The notes under the pieces are model-generated. The model saw only the letters and a program-made list of their open reading frames with translations. It had not been told where the DNA came from and made no database searches. A stretch of 64,000 bases of DNA from contig FMBT01000337.1 in the NCBI GenBank assembly GCA_900095095.1, positions 186,001 through 250,000 of the forward strand, given 5' to 3'. Below, piece after piece: positions 47,985 through 60,301 of the stretch; the stretch's first letter is position 1; each line of letters begins with the position of its first letter. A program made the translations under genes and the position numbers. The stretch comes from Fragilariopsis cylindrus CCMP1102. Its lineage: Eukaryota; Bacillariophyta; Bacillariophyceae; Bacillariales; Bacillariaceae.

Positions 47985-48911
47985 TTATAAATATCTTTTC
48001 TTTTCAAAGAATTTTTTCCAATACATCACTTGTCCCACGGACATTAAAATCACTAATAAAGTTTCAATATACGTCCATCTTGTTAAACGATGCATAATTT
48101 CATAATTCATATTATAATGTATCCCTTCTCGATTGCGTAAAAAATCAAAATGATCTTGTAAGATATTCCAATCTAATTGTATTTTGGCGGCTTTATCAAT
48201 TAATTGTGCCGCACGTTCACCATCGGGACCTTCTTCGAAGTCCTCTAATGTTCGACTGGTTTGTTTCGTAAACGTATATTAAACCCTAAATCAAATTCAT
48301 TTTCTTCCTCATCATCCTCGGAATTATTTTGAAAACATATTGAAAATTTAGTCGATGGTGGAATTTTTTCTAATGTAAAATCACCTTCTTGTAACCCTGG
48401 TGGTGCTTCATATAAGGATTGACCATTCTCTAACTTAGCAACCTTGACTGCTAATTCGTACGTATCCACATCATCATGTAATACCTCAAATGATCCACTT
48501 TTTTGTTTCGTTTTAATTTAAGTTGGATGTATAGAGTTTTCAAATACAAACACAAACACAAATACAACAATACGTATGAGGATGAATAAAAAGAAGAAGT
48601 GAGATGACGAGACGAAATGACATGACGTTGTATGGTGTGATTATTATTATCATTGCACAATGAAAATTTAATTTATTCATTACTTACGTTATTATACATG
48701 TACTACCAACATCTATAGGTGTCGTATATATAAAACATTCTTCACTATCAGGTTCAATACTAATTGCATAGGATGCATCAACGACGACGATGTCACAAAT
48801 CAATGATAATAATGCTACTAATAATAATAATATCAATGATAATGATGTCGCAGTATTACGTGTACGTGTTATTGTAGTAGACATCATGGTCAAATTATTT
48901 GCTAGTATCAT
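47985..48911 (-). CDS. p24/TMED cargo receptor (GOLD domain)
   Basis: Exons 48688..48911 and 47985..48497. Signal peptide (SLSLILLLLVALLSLICDIV), luminal GOLD domain with paired cysteines (EPDSEECFIYTTPIDVGSTC .. KFSICFQNNSED), a luminal coiled coil (GERAAQLIDKAAKIQLDWNI), one membrane span (TYIETLLVILMSVGQVMYW) and a 12-residue tail with KKFFEKKRYL, that is, the FF COPII signal and a K(R)xx COPI signal. p24 proteins cycle between ER and Golgi and select cargo. One frame break at the ttt run 48260-48262 (AAA on the coding strand); adding one A gives NKTSRTLEDFEEGPDGE. An alternative start is the methionine at 48887. Shares a divergent promoter region with TSG101. Confidence 0.92.
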
Positions 48912-49375
48912 ATTGTGTATTCTGCCTTGATTTCACCCCTCTGATATGCTAACTAATGTAACGAGATTCGAATATGGTAATAGAAAAATGTTTGCTTGTT
49001 GTTCGATCTTCTTGTAATTGATCTAACAAAGAGAGTAAATGACCATTGTTAAAAATTTGACGAAAATAATTGTCGCGATTTGAGAGAGTCGAGACACTTT
49101 TAGATAGTGACTGAAATGTTGTCTATTGCGAAAATTCGAAAAATGAACGTAAAACCGCAAGACTCAAACCTCAAACTTCTTTCAACCGTATCAAAAACAA
49201 CAAGCAAACAAATTCGAACTTTCCTTCTTCGACAATCATTCTTGTCTACAGTATTCGGAACAAAGCGGCAACGGCAACGCAGCATCTACTATAGTATATT
49301 AATACACGAAACACACAAACAAAAAAGCAAGCAAACAACAAATACAATAGTATCTATAGTAATAATTATACAACC
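48912..49375. other. Divergent promoter region between p24 and TSG101
   Basis: 464 bases serve both genes; no recognisable motif. Confidence 0.6.
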
Positions 49376-50908
49376 ATGGTCCAAGATCCGAGAGTCACGA
49401 CGTTGTTAGGTCGGTTAGGTGGTTTGTATCGAGATCCAGCACGAGTGGATCGAGATACCTCTAGTTTATTAAAAAGTTCAGTGGGTACACATTTAACACC
49501 AGGAATATCACCACTTGTTGAAAATAATGGCGATTCCTCCCATTGTTTAGTATTACAGGGCACGATCGCGATAGTCTTTCGTGGTATGACCTACCAATTA
49601 TTAGTGGATATATATTTACCACCCGGATATCCAATCCGACCACCTGTATCATTTGTACGACTGGCAGAAAATATGGTACGTTTTTTTATGTAATGATATT
49701 ATTATTATGACTATTATTATTGTGTTCGTGTTTGTGATTGTGTTTGTGTTTGTGTTACTGCTATTACTGATGTTACTGATGTTACTGCTCCGCTCGTCAA
49801 TCGCAACTCAATTACTCATCTCTCTCTTCTCTGTCTCTCTCTATTTCTATTCCTGTCAATAATAAAATATCATCTCTATAAACTTTCTTCCTGGATGGAT
49901 GGGATGAATACTGTACTGTACTTTACTATAATACAATACAATACAATACAATATCCACAGTATCTGAAAGAAAGTCATCCTCACGTTGGAAGTGATGGGA
50001 TGGTGTATATGCCATATACACATGAATGGAATCCACGTACACATTCCTTAATTGAAATGGTCGTGGCAATGAGTAGTGTCTTTTCAGCTGATCCACCCGT
50101 GTTTACTCGAGCAGCTCCAGCTCCCGCTCCTCCGCCGTTGGAGACACCACCACCACCACCACCCGCATATTCGAGTTATGTATCATCCACTTCTAACAAT
50201 AATAATAATAATGATTCCGAACGGTACATGCAAGAACAAATTGCTGCTATAATGGCAAAAGAGATAGAAGAAGCAAATTCGGCTGCAGAAATTGCACGTA
50301 AAGCTGATATGGAGGAACTGGATCGGAAAGAACAGATAGAAGCACAACGACAATGGGAAACAAAAAAATGTGAACAAATTAGAATTGATGTCAATAAAAA
50401 AATACGATGTTATTTACAAAATTTTACAGAAGAAACAAGAAGTACCTTGTCGGCGGATTGGAGAGATTCCGAACAATTAACACAAACAAAGAAACAAATT
50501 GAGCAAGAGATACAAGATTTAACTAATAAAAAAATAAAATTGAATCGGCACATTACTACAATGGACAATAAAACGACAGAAATTGAAAACTGGTTAGAGG
50601 AAAGTAATAAGAATGATGATACTACAAATAATTTGAAGCAGGAAATTAATGTGGATGATATCTGTCAACCTGTTAATAAATTGAATACACAACTGTTAGA
50701 GTTGAGTGCCGAAAGTGCTGCCTTAACGGATGTGATGTACTTTTTAGATCGTGGTATGTATATGAATCAAATTGATTGTACGACACATCTGAAAATGATA
50801 CGTAAGCTTGCCAAAAGACAATTTCTGATTCGAGCACATTTGATTAAAATTAATCAATATACTGTTAGTCAACAGCAGCAACAACAACAACAACAGCAAG
50901 TAAATTAA
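49376..50908 (+). CDS. TSG101: ESCRT-I subunit TSG101/VPS23
   Basis: Exons 49376..49675 and 49961..50908 (MYLKES junction). The UEV domain reads YQLLVDIYLPPGYPIRPPVS and continues FVRLAENMYLKESHPHVGSD, GMVYMPYTHEW, SLIEMVVAMSSVF. The catalytic Cys of true E2 enzymes is replaced (YMPYTHEW), as in TSG101. Next come a Pro-rich stretch, a coiled coil (about residues 190-330 with KKQIEQEIQDLTNKKIKLNR) and the steadiness box (ALTDVMYFLDRGMYMNQIDC followed by LKMIRKLAKRQFLIRAHLIK). A Gln run ends the protein. It sorts ubiquitinated cargo at endosomes and recruits ALIX/ESCRT-III. No frameshift. Confidence 0.94.
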
Positions 50909-51715
50909 ATAATATAAGATTAAATTATTAATACCACCAATGTGCTGCAAATTGCTTCCCTTTTTTGTGACTCTTTTTATTCGATAACCTACATGATGAT
51001 GATTACAACAGGGGTCGTCACCACTACTCGATCGGATTATAAACAGCATTTACATCTAAGTTCCTTCGATGCTGAGCCTAACTATTTTTCATTACTGAAT
51101 TTATTCCTTAGTAGCTCTTCCAAACATGCATTGCAGAGTTTTGAATCCTGTTCTGTATTATGTTTCCCAGATTTTCATTGCTCAATGTGGCTGGAATTTT
51201 CCGAATTTTTTTCTATTTTTGATAGAAGATTGATTGTTCTTGTGCCTCTATCTGTTGATCTTTCTGAAGCTGGCTAACAATTGAATATGCTCATAAAGAA
51301 AAAAAATAGAGGCTAGAATGGATATCTTTTTGTGATAGTAAAAAAGAAACAATGACAATGAAGAGATTTTAAAAAACTTATATTCATTCGTGATTGATTT
51401 TGGGATTGAAATTATTTGGGCGGTCATTTTACACATTTCCTTGAGTCACATTTCACATTTCTGATCCGAATCGAATCCCGAAATATTTTAATAAACTTAA
51501 TGAACAATGAACATCATAAAAATGAAGTTGATGCTTTTGCTTTCGGATTGGTGTGATCGTATTCTGCCGTGACGATTGGTGTGTTATATTTGATTTTGAG
51601 TGTTTACAGCATTGTATTTCAGCGTTACTGTCGCCTCCGATGTTCACCCGGTGATCAGTGAATCGAACAAGAATTGAATCAAATCGAATCGAATCGAATC
51701 GAATCGGAATACAGT
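50909..51715. other. Intergenic region
   Basis: No supported gene; ends with an (aatcg)n run before the glycosyltransferase start. Confidence 0.55.
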
Positions 51716-54700
51716 ATGTTCCAAAGAAATCTTCATTCCAAGAAAAAAGCGCTGGAGTCATCCTCGTCATCGATTCTATCCTCCGACATCGTCGATAATA
51801 TTGAGAAAGACAAGAACGCAAATCGATTCAATACGAAGTTGACGAGAATAATAAATCTCCATCGAAGGTTGCTGCTAAGATTATTTTGTCTTCTGTCCTT
51901 TACTTTGGTAACATTAAATCTATGGTATCAGCCTCAGCCCACCCCAAGACGAATACCATGATGCAACATATTATATCAGTGCCAACTCTACGGATAACGT
52001 CATCATTTCAACGCAACAGCAACGAACGAAGCAACAAAATTTCATCATACAACATGGTTTGAATCAGAATCCAATCGCAAACCATGCATGTGACGGATAT
52101 AGAGGGATATACCATATTGAAAAGGGTGACATCGGTGGGGCGGCTGGAACTGTTTTCTTTCAATTTGTTATCGGTCAAATTATATGGGCGGAGAAATATA
52201 ATTTCAAACCTTGGGTGTACCTTAATAACGTTAGTCACATCGTTTATGATCCTATAGTTCACGGAAATAATACCGGTGTGAACTTTACGATGCAAAAGGG
52301 TACGGAAATTTCATACATTCAACGGCCGATGGGACATAGAAGAGATGCGTATCCAGGACAAACCGTTGTGAATAATCCTGACAATTTGCGATCTTTTCAT
52401 TATAATTTTGATGGAAATGGGGTTTGGGATAATTACTTTGAACCTATATCTGATTTTATTCCCGGTGATAAATCGTGTCAAGATAAACCCCTAGTTACTA
52501 TGGACTTATACCAAGTAACACCAGGCGTTCATGGATTTTCTGGTGCACCAAAATGTTGGAGGTACGAATATCTTCCAGATTATATAACAAAGCCACATAT
52601 ACCCCTGAATGACTGGTTGGCACCTCAACGTCAATCTGCCCACGATGTATTGAAAAGATATATCCGATTTAAGCCTCATATTAAAGCCAAAGCAGAATAT
52701 GTTAATCCTTCCTGTTCCATCGAGACTAATAATGCATGTCTTGGGATTCATATTCGACATTCTGATAAGGCCGCTGGTCGACGAATACTTGATACGGATG
52801 AATTTTTACCGTACGTGAAAGCCTTTTTAGATGCTGGAGGGAAATGGATATACCTTGCGACAGATTCGGAGAAAGTTGTTGAACACATCAAAACTACATG
52901 GCCAGAGAATGTTCTAAAAGTTATTCGATCAATGGGAGATGACGTGGTTCGTTCAAATGACGAACAGGCTGTATTTGATATTGGTTCCCATCATCGTACC
53001 AATACAGAAATTTTAGTTGAGATCCAAGCTTTATCATATTGTCAATTTATGATTCATGGACTTAGCGCAGTAACTGAATCCAGTATATGGATCAATATTG
53101 ATTTGCATTACACATCCGTAAATTTAGAAGATCCTGATCATTCCAACGAAAATGAATTTGGGGATCTGGTGGGAAAGGTACTGACTGGTGGGAATGCTAG
53201 TCAAATTTTGGAGAAAAGAAATTCCATCAATAATAATAATATTAATAATTGGTGGATGCCTAAATCATACGAAGTGCAATTTTCAACGACCACTCTAAAT
53301 CAAAACCAAAATCAACTGCCGCATACTCAAGCATGTGATGACTCTACGAGTGGCATTCTTCATATATCGCACGTTGGTACGAATGCAGGTACCGGAGTAG
53401 CCTTCTTCACATCTGTTTTGAACCAACTCTTGTACGCAAAGAAAAATAATCTTACGCCATGGATTCACTTGAGTAACGAATCGAAATTGATCTACGATGA
53501 TGAAATCCACGGGGCAGCATCAGGGGGAGTCTCGGTGATTGAAGACATTCAAGATGTATTGATGATTACCATGTGGAGAATGACAACATCAACAGCTCAT
53601 TATTATACCCTGGTCCTGTGGTCGTTGAAAGTAGTAGACAGAAAAAAATATCACACTTCGTGGAAATGGCATCTGGACAAGCTATTTCCGTGGTGTCTCA
53701 GACTTTGTTCCAGAGAGTAAATCTTGTTCTGACAAGCCAGTTCTTTCCATGGATGAAGGTATGGTTTCTGCTATGAACTCGTGGAGTCCTTGGTCAAGCA
53801 AGGCCTGGCAGTATGACGATATTCCGAATGAATTCTGGAATCCGAAGGGTTTGACTTTGAAATCGTGGCTTGAACCAAGAGGATAAAAGCCAATGATATT
53901 GTCAAAAGATATTACAAATTCCAGCCTTTTATTGTTGAACGAGCTCAACAAGTGAACCCTTTCAATTCAACACCTTGTCTTGCTGTACATTTACTCAATA
54001 CCGACAAGGAAGGAATACATCGGGAAAAATTTCCCCCCAACAAGTTTCGGGAATACTTCGACGCATTTGCTCGTGCCGGAGGTAAGCATATTTATATTGC
54101 CTCCGATTCAAGTCGTCCATTAGAATACATTATGGAGCATTTCCCATCTAATATACAAAAAATGATTCGGACTCAGGGTCCGTATGTTGTGCGGTCATCC
54201 TGGAAATGGCCTCCTCATATGCTTGAGAATCATCATCGTACCAACTCTGAAGCTCTCGTTGATATATTGGCGATGTCGAAATGCCAACTTCTATTGCACG
54301 GTAATAGTGCAATATCTGAGGCTACAATATACTTGAATTTAAATCTTCACAACAATAGTGTCAATATGGAAGATCCTGATAGGTTGAGTGTTAAAGAATT
54401 TGAAGCCTTGGCTCGACGAGTAGTAGAAATTCCAAGTGATGAGGCAACAACTGTCAATGCAACGAAACTTCAACAAAGGTCTACTACAAAAATGAATGCT
54501 ACAAAGGGTAATCTCCCTCCTCCTCCTGAGAATAATAACGTAGGAATTATTAAGGGGAATCATGATCGGAAATGTAGAAGAAATGCTATCGTTTATCTAG
54601 CACAGAAAAAACACTCTAGTTATGAAAGGGATAGTTATGGAAATTTACTAAAATCATTGGAATTAATGAATACAAATTATCTTTCTGTTCACAACCATCA

Positions 54701-55775
54701 GAATAATACAGATGTAATAATATTCCATACTGATGATTTCAATCAAGACGATATGGATATAATGGAAACTAAATTCGGTTCATCTTTTCGAGAAGGACTT
54801 TATTTTATCAATCTACAAAATACATCATACTGGCAACGTCCAGTTGGCACCGTAACGACAATCCTTCTGCTGATTGGTATGCATATCCACTTTTCTCAGA
54901 AGGATACCGACAAATGATGCATTGGTATGCCATCGATATATGGCGTTTTTTCAAAGATTACGGAAGGAACAACAATTGTTCGTATGAATATATAATGCGT
55001 TTTGATGAAGATTCTTTTCTAAGATCAAAATTAGATTATGATATATTTGATTATATGAAAAAGAATGACTATATTATGGTTTTCGTCTTTGTTCGTATGA
55101 GATGCAAGTAACACAACGGATATGGACAATTTGGACTAAAATGACATCGAAGAAAGGATCACAAGTACCACCACCGATACGTGATATTGATTTGAATATG
55201 TGTGGTATATACAATAATTTTTTCGTTACAAAATTATCCTTTTTTCAAGATGACAAAGTACAACGTTTTTTGAAATTAGTTGATCGACAAGGAATGATAT
55301 ACCGGAGACGATTAGGTGATTTAATGATCCATTCTATGGCGGTATATGCATTCTCACCATCTGAAAAGATACATCGATTTTTGGACTTTACATACGAGCA
55401 TAGTACAATTAATACAACAACTGGTTGTGTTATTTGGGGTGGTATCCAAGCTGGATATAATGATCCAAATTCAAATAAAACATTAGATAAGTTTTATCAA
55501 GAAAAGTATTAGATCATAATTGTGCAACAACAACATCAGCAATAAGAAGTCCTCATAATCCGCCACCACTGGCAGTCATCGATACATCTTACTTGATCCA
55601 AGATGATTTAAGTCCAACTTATCAACATCATCTTCCATCAGAATATGCTTCTACTACTACTACTACTACTACTACTTTGAATAAAAATGAAAATGGGTAT
55701 GGTAAGAAATTGAAACTAAAAACGATCATGGCTGGTAAAGTTGAATATCCTGGTCAAGGATTGTTAAGTGGTTAG
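51716..55775 (+). CDS. Three-domain Golgi glycosyltransferase: two fucosyltransferase-like modules fused to GT15
   Basis: Type II membrane protein: 50-residue cytosolic head, anchor LLRLFCLLSFTLVTLNLWY, luminal rest. Module 1 (52059-53190) has CLGIHIRHSDKAAGRR and GGKWIYLATDSEKVV, matching the HxRR..DK and YLATDD blocks of the FUT8/NodZ-like (GT23) fold. Module 2 (53330-54400) repeats the same layout but reads CLAVHLLNTDK, without the Arg that binds GDP-fucose. Module 3 (54560-55510) resembles GT15 mannosyltransferases (Kre2/Mnt1): YRQMMHWYAIDIWRFFKDYG, YEYIMRFDEDSFL, LDYDIFDYMKKNDYIYGF. Uninterrupted frames (52059-53720 and 53952-54917) cross both module borders, so the fusion is real. Frame breaks, mostly one base, occur near 51955, 53560, 53660, 53885, 54850, 55070 and 55502-55505. 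GT activity is inferred. Confidence 0.8.
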
Positions 55776-56002
55776 TCTATTTTAGGTTTTCAGCAGAATT
55801 GTTACTCCTCGCTCAGTAGTCTACCAGTCACTTAATTAAACTGTATAATATCGTCGTTAATTTAATCAATTATTTCGGTATTAGCTCTAGCTAGTGTATT
55901 GCATATCCTATATTGTTGAGTTTGGCGATCGTCCCATCGCACCTGTGACTACCATTGTCTACCATCGTCGACTTTTTGATGTGTACAATTGTATTGATTG
56001 TA

Positions 56003-57130
56003 TCATTGTGATTGTAATATATCCCATAATTCATCATCTGATTCAAATAATGATTCTATTCCAGGTCGATTTAAATATGGATAATCACCAACAAAGCATT
56101 CAGCATCAGGGACATATATATCTGACATTGCACTTAAAGATTCAAATGTATCAGATGTACTTAATAATATACCAGCAATTGGCATACCAATTTCTATATT
56201 CAAATATTCTTCCTTAAGTCGTGAATGGATTTGTAATTCACGATTTTCATCATCATTTATCTTTATACGTATCAAATATGGTATACCTGTTATTTCTTCT
56301 AATACATCACGATCATTTTTATAATCTTGAAATTCATTTAAATTATACTCTTCAATTGATGAATTATCTTCAACAACACATACGTCATCAATCCGTCCTA
56401 ACAATATTGATCCATATAAACCAGCATTATCACGTTCTTCTCTACGATTATCATTACTCCGAAAATTATTAAAGAAATTGTCATCATTCTCATTATCATC
56501 AAACATCCATGGATCAACTAATTGTCTTCCACCTAATAATTCCCAATTCCTTTGTCTTGCTTTAAAGTCTGGTGATAGTATAGCCCAAAATGCAAATAAT
56601 GAACCAACTACTGTTGCCAAAAAACTACCAACCACAAATGATAGAAAATAGGAAAAAAATATACCAATAAAACCAATAATTGATGATTCTAATAATCTAT
56701 TATATGTTTCACGTTTTGTTTGACCCCAATACGTTGCGTATTGTAATCCACTTGGACTACCAACAACTAATAATTCGTTTATATCATCTACTGGTAATGG
56801 TACTAATGCCATATTTAGACGTGTAGTCGTAGTATACATACTAGGTTCTTGCTGTTGTTGTTGTCGTCGTTGTTGTCGTTTTCGTTGTTGTTTTTGCAGC
56901 TGAAATTTTTGCTGTCGTCGTCGTTGTTTAGGTGCTAATATCATTGATGATGATAATGATGATGATGATGATAGTGACGTCGTCCAAGCTGCTGCTATTT
57001 GTGCTGTTATTACCAACATTATCATAACATAATAATAACAATAAAAAGCAATATTGTTTCTTCTTCTTCTTCTTCTTCTTCTTCTCCCTATACAAGCACA
57101 GGCTGTATGAACAACCGATGATGGCTTCAT
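56003..57130 (-). CDS. Plastid-targeted membrane protein, conserved in algae
   Basis: 375-residue intact frame. N terminus MKPSSVVHTACACIGRRRRR, then a hydrophobic signal (YVMIMLVITAQIAAAWTTSL) with an AAAW junction resembling a plastid cleavage site, then Gln/Arg-rich low complexity. The folded part begins SPSGLQYATYWGQTKRETYN, followed by two membrane spans (IIGFIGIFFSYFLSFVVGSF, TVVGSLFAFWAIL), LSPDFKARQRNWELLGGRQL and a soluble acidic domain with VLEEITGIPYLIRIKI and IEIGMPIAGILLSTSD. It resembles uncharacterised plastid membrane proteins of algae; I cannot name the family. A possible role is in thylakoid maintenance. No frameshift. Confidence 0.72.
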   Translation of the reverse strand: MKPSSVVHTACACIGRRRRRRRRRNNIAFYCYYYVMIMLVITAQIAAAWTTSLSSSSSLSSSMILAPKQRRRQQKFQLQKQQRKRQQRRQQQQQEPSMYTTTTRLNMALVPLPVDDINELLVVGSPSGLQYATYWGQTKRETYNRLLESSIIGFIGIFFSYFLSFVVGSFLATVVGSLFAFWAILSPDFKARQRNWELLGGRQLVDPWMFDDNENDDNFFNNFRSNDNRREERDNAGLYGSILLGRIDDVCVVEDNSSIEEYNLNEFQDYKNDRDVLEEITGIPYLIRIKINDDENRELQIHSRLKEEYLNIEIGMPIAGILLSTSDTFESLSAMSDIYVPDAECFVGDYPYLNRPGIESLFESDDELWDILQSQ

Positions 57131-57329
57131 CTTGCTTCTTTTACTGTTTGTACCCTACTTTATTGATTACTTCGTTAGAAAATAATGTGTGATTATGTGA
57201 AGTGCGAAAGTGTGTAGATTTATTATTTATTCTACTAATTTTACGACAACGAGATGATAAAAAATCTATCGTACATCAAATTACTTATAGCCAAAATCCA
57301 ATTAAATAGTAACAGATTCATTAGAATAA

Positions 57330-57412
57330 GCATTCTTGCCCGAGTTGGTCTAAGGGGTTGCACTTAAGATGCACTATACGTCGTATGCGGGGGTTCGAAT
57401 CCCCCAGAATGC
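57330..57412 (+). tRNA. tRNA-Leu (UAA anticodon)
   Basis: 83 bases. Acceptor stem gcattct/agaatgc pairs perfectly. The D arm is present, the anticodon loop reads cTTAAGa with UAA at positions 34-36, followed by a class II variable arm (atac-gtc-gtat) and a perfect T arm ggggg-ttcgaat-ccccc. The long variable arm and UAA identify leucine. One mismatch is seen in the anticodon stem. No intron; the 3' CCA is not encoded. It lies between the plastid membrane protein gene and an empty region, in a background of low GC. Confidence 0.95.
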
Positions 57413-59340
57413 ATAATTCTTCTTTTTGTCTATCAGAGACTCTTCTTTTCATTAGGATAGTATTATGAAGTTTCAACTATTCATTTTGGTAAAGAATTAA
57501 TTGACTTTAGATGATGCTGATGATTTCTAACTTCTCCTTTGTTTTTTTGTTGTTGTGAAATCGCAAAAGACATTTCATAGAGAAGTAGAGAATGTGGAAA
57601 GTATTGTTGTAGATAAGGAAAGAAAGAGCAATCGAGAGAGATCCAACCCTAACCACCCTGACCCTGGGCAAATTTGTAGATACTGTTATGATGGGTTACT
57701 GCTGCTCATGTTATTGAGATCAAGAACCATATATATAGCCAGATTGCTGCTAAATTAAATATGCGGACTAGCATCCTCATCCTTTTGTAGCTTCAACAAT
57801 GCATGATACATGATGTTGTGCCAGGAGGGTTATTTGCAAAGTGGTTATGAGAATCCATGCATAGTATGCGAGTGAGTGTCCAAATAATTCAACAAATAGC
57901 AGTGCTGACCAGTATTGATCCAACCAAGCTACTACTACTCTAAGAGTGCAAGTAATAGTAAATGCTCATAGCCAAATCCAATGGACAAATCCAATGGATA
58001 GAATTTAACAACAACAACAACAACACACACAGTAAGTCTACAACAACACACATAGTGAATCACATAGTAAGTCTATAACAACAGCACACAAAATCAGTCT
58101 ACAACAACAACATCTTTATGAATACACTACTTTTGACTACTGTTTACTAGTTCTGTTGTTCCTTTTCTTTCCCCTGTGCTGCCTTCTGGTAACCATATCA
58201 GCAGAGACTGTTGTACACAATCATAATAGGCTTTATACAATCATTTCATCAGAAGAGGCTATCACACAACGGTTAGTATCAAACTGATGGATTCCATTAT
58301 CAACACTGCTATAGGTATCATTGTGTATTGGTGTTTGCCAACTCGTTTGTGGCTTATGAATATCTGGAATAGATGATTGTATTTCTTTGTATCTTCTAGT
58401 AATCTGAATGGTCAAAGATTCTGTTATTGCAGCTGTTTATGATCCTATTTGATGAGAGGTTTCTCCAACAAAATCCATAAGTAGAAGATATATAACAGAC
58501 ATAAAGGATTGATGGTACACTTTTCTAACTTGTTATGTATGATACTAAAATAAGTCTAATACAAAGTGTTTTGTAGATTATCACTGATAACAACAGTAAA
58601 ACATATGTCTTCATTTGACATCTAGTCACTTCAAGTATTTACTATAATATTGACCGCAGCGGTCCTGCCTTTGCAGACAGGGCACCGCCATTTGTTCGCT
58701 ACAGTCCATTTTACTAGTTATCAAACTCACCTCACCCTTGGTAATGTGTGAGTGGTAAGAAAGAAATGCATATCAATCCAACTGATTCCCTTCTCAAATG
58801 GAAAAGTTTTCTTCTATCTCCACTCACCATCAGCTCATCACTCTGAAAGTGATGAGATGGCTCATCTGGTCTGTTCAAAAATTTGTTGTAAGTTCTATGT
58901 GATTATGAGAAGGTAAATTTTACCACGGACTCTCCACTTCTGCTTATTTTAGTAAGTGTTTAACAGTAGTCTTTATAGTATCATTCCTGAAATTTGCAGT
59001 TGCAGCATCTTTTAGGTGATAATTTTTCCTTGGGGTTTTTCGCGCTACTACTACTTGTACTCCACCAATCACTTTCATTGCCATGACACATGAAAGTCTT
59101 GCCTCTTAGTTCCATTATGTAGATAAGAAAAGCAGCAGCATCAAGAAAAGGTAGCAGTAAAATCCAATCAATTTGATGCTAATTTATAGAATTCTTCTAC
59201 ATTGACTGATGCTATTGTTGCTATTGTTGTTGTTATCGTTTGTGTGTTTAACGTATATCTGGCATGTCTAAAAATAAGAGGGGTGTAGCTTGTATCCGTG
59301 ATTCACAGTTCACGTTTGAAACAAAATCTCAGGCGACAGC
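57413..59340. other. Large intergenic region downstream of tRNA
   Basis: No supported gene across 1.9 kb. It contains caa-rich imperfect repeats (58005-58115) and a perfect palindrome gaccgc-a-gcggtc at 58652-58664, followed by a short cctg/cagg stem, in a locally GC-rich patch. Confidence 0.55.
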
Positions 59341-60255
59341 ATGCTACATTCCTCATTCCGACTTACAAAAAAGGAAAAAAGAAAAGCCTATGCTACAATA
59401 TATTTCAAAGGAGCGGTAGTACGACTTACAAGGAGTAGCAAGGTCGTTCATCGAAAAACAAATCTAGCGGAAGAAATGGACGACAACGAATCTTTGATGC
59501 TGCCGTCGAAATTGTATGCTAGTTACAAGGATCGTTCAGAAGAAGAAAATATAGGCGACGTAGATCATGAAAGTTTGTTACATGATATTCTCTCATTACT
59601 TTCTACTCGAGGAGATATCGTATCTAGTACTAAAGGTGGTAGTTTAGATTTCAACATCATCAACAGCAACAACATCAACATCAATAGCAATATCAATAGA
59701 ATAGCAATAGTAACAACAATAACAAACAGTCCCAACAACACTATGATGAGGATGACATTGTAGCGTATTTCATGAAGATCATCACTGAAGATTCGTTACC
59801 ATCTTCAGTTTTATTCAAATACAAGAATAATAACAAGAACAAGAACAAGAACAATGACAATGACAATACCGGCAATGTGATCAAACACGGAGACGGCAAA
59901 GATAATGACCTTTATTGGATGAATGGTCTATAGCCTTACGATACATCCATGATTTGCTACCTCATATCATCGATACTCCCTTTGAAATTCATTCCATCGC
60001 TAGTCAATCTATATTATTTTCGTCGTCGTCGTCCGTCGTCGTCGTCGTCATTGAGAGAAGACTCAACAGCAACGGCAACATCAGCCTCAACCTCAACTTC
60101 AACTTCACACTGGACATTATGTCTACTACTCTGTACAAAATCTTTACAACAATGTCCTTCACCGTTACAGAAACGATGGAGAAGATGGCAAAGTCTTGTA
60201 TGTGAAACGTTACGACTCTTTCAAGACAATTATAATGATCATCTAAACCAGTGCG

Positions 60256-60301
<46 letters not shown>

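Noticed and set aside
49653-49862. Hydrophobic frame (IIVFVFVIVFVFVLLLLL)
   Set aside because: Lies in the TSG101 intron and is coded by gtgttt repeats.
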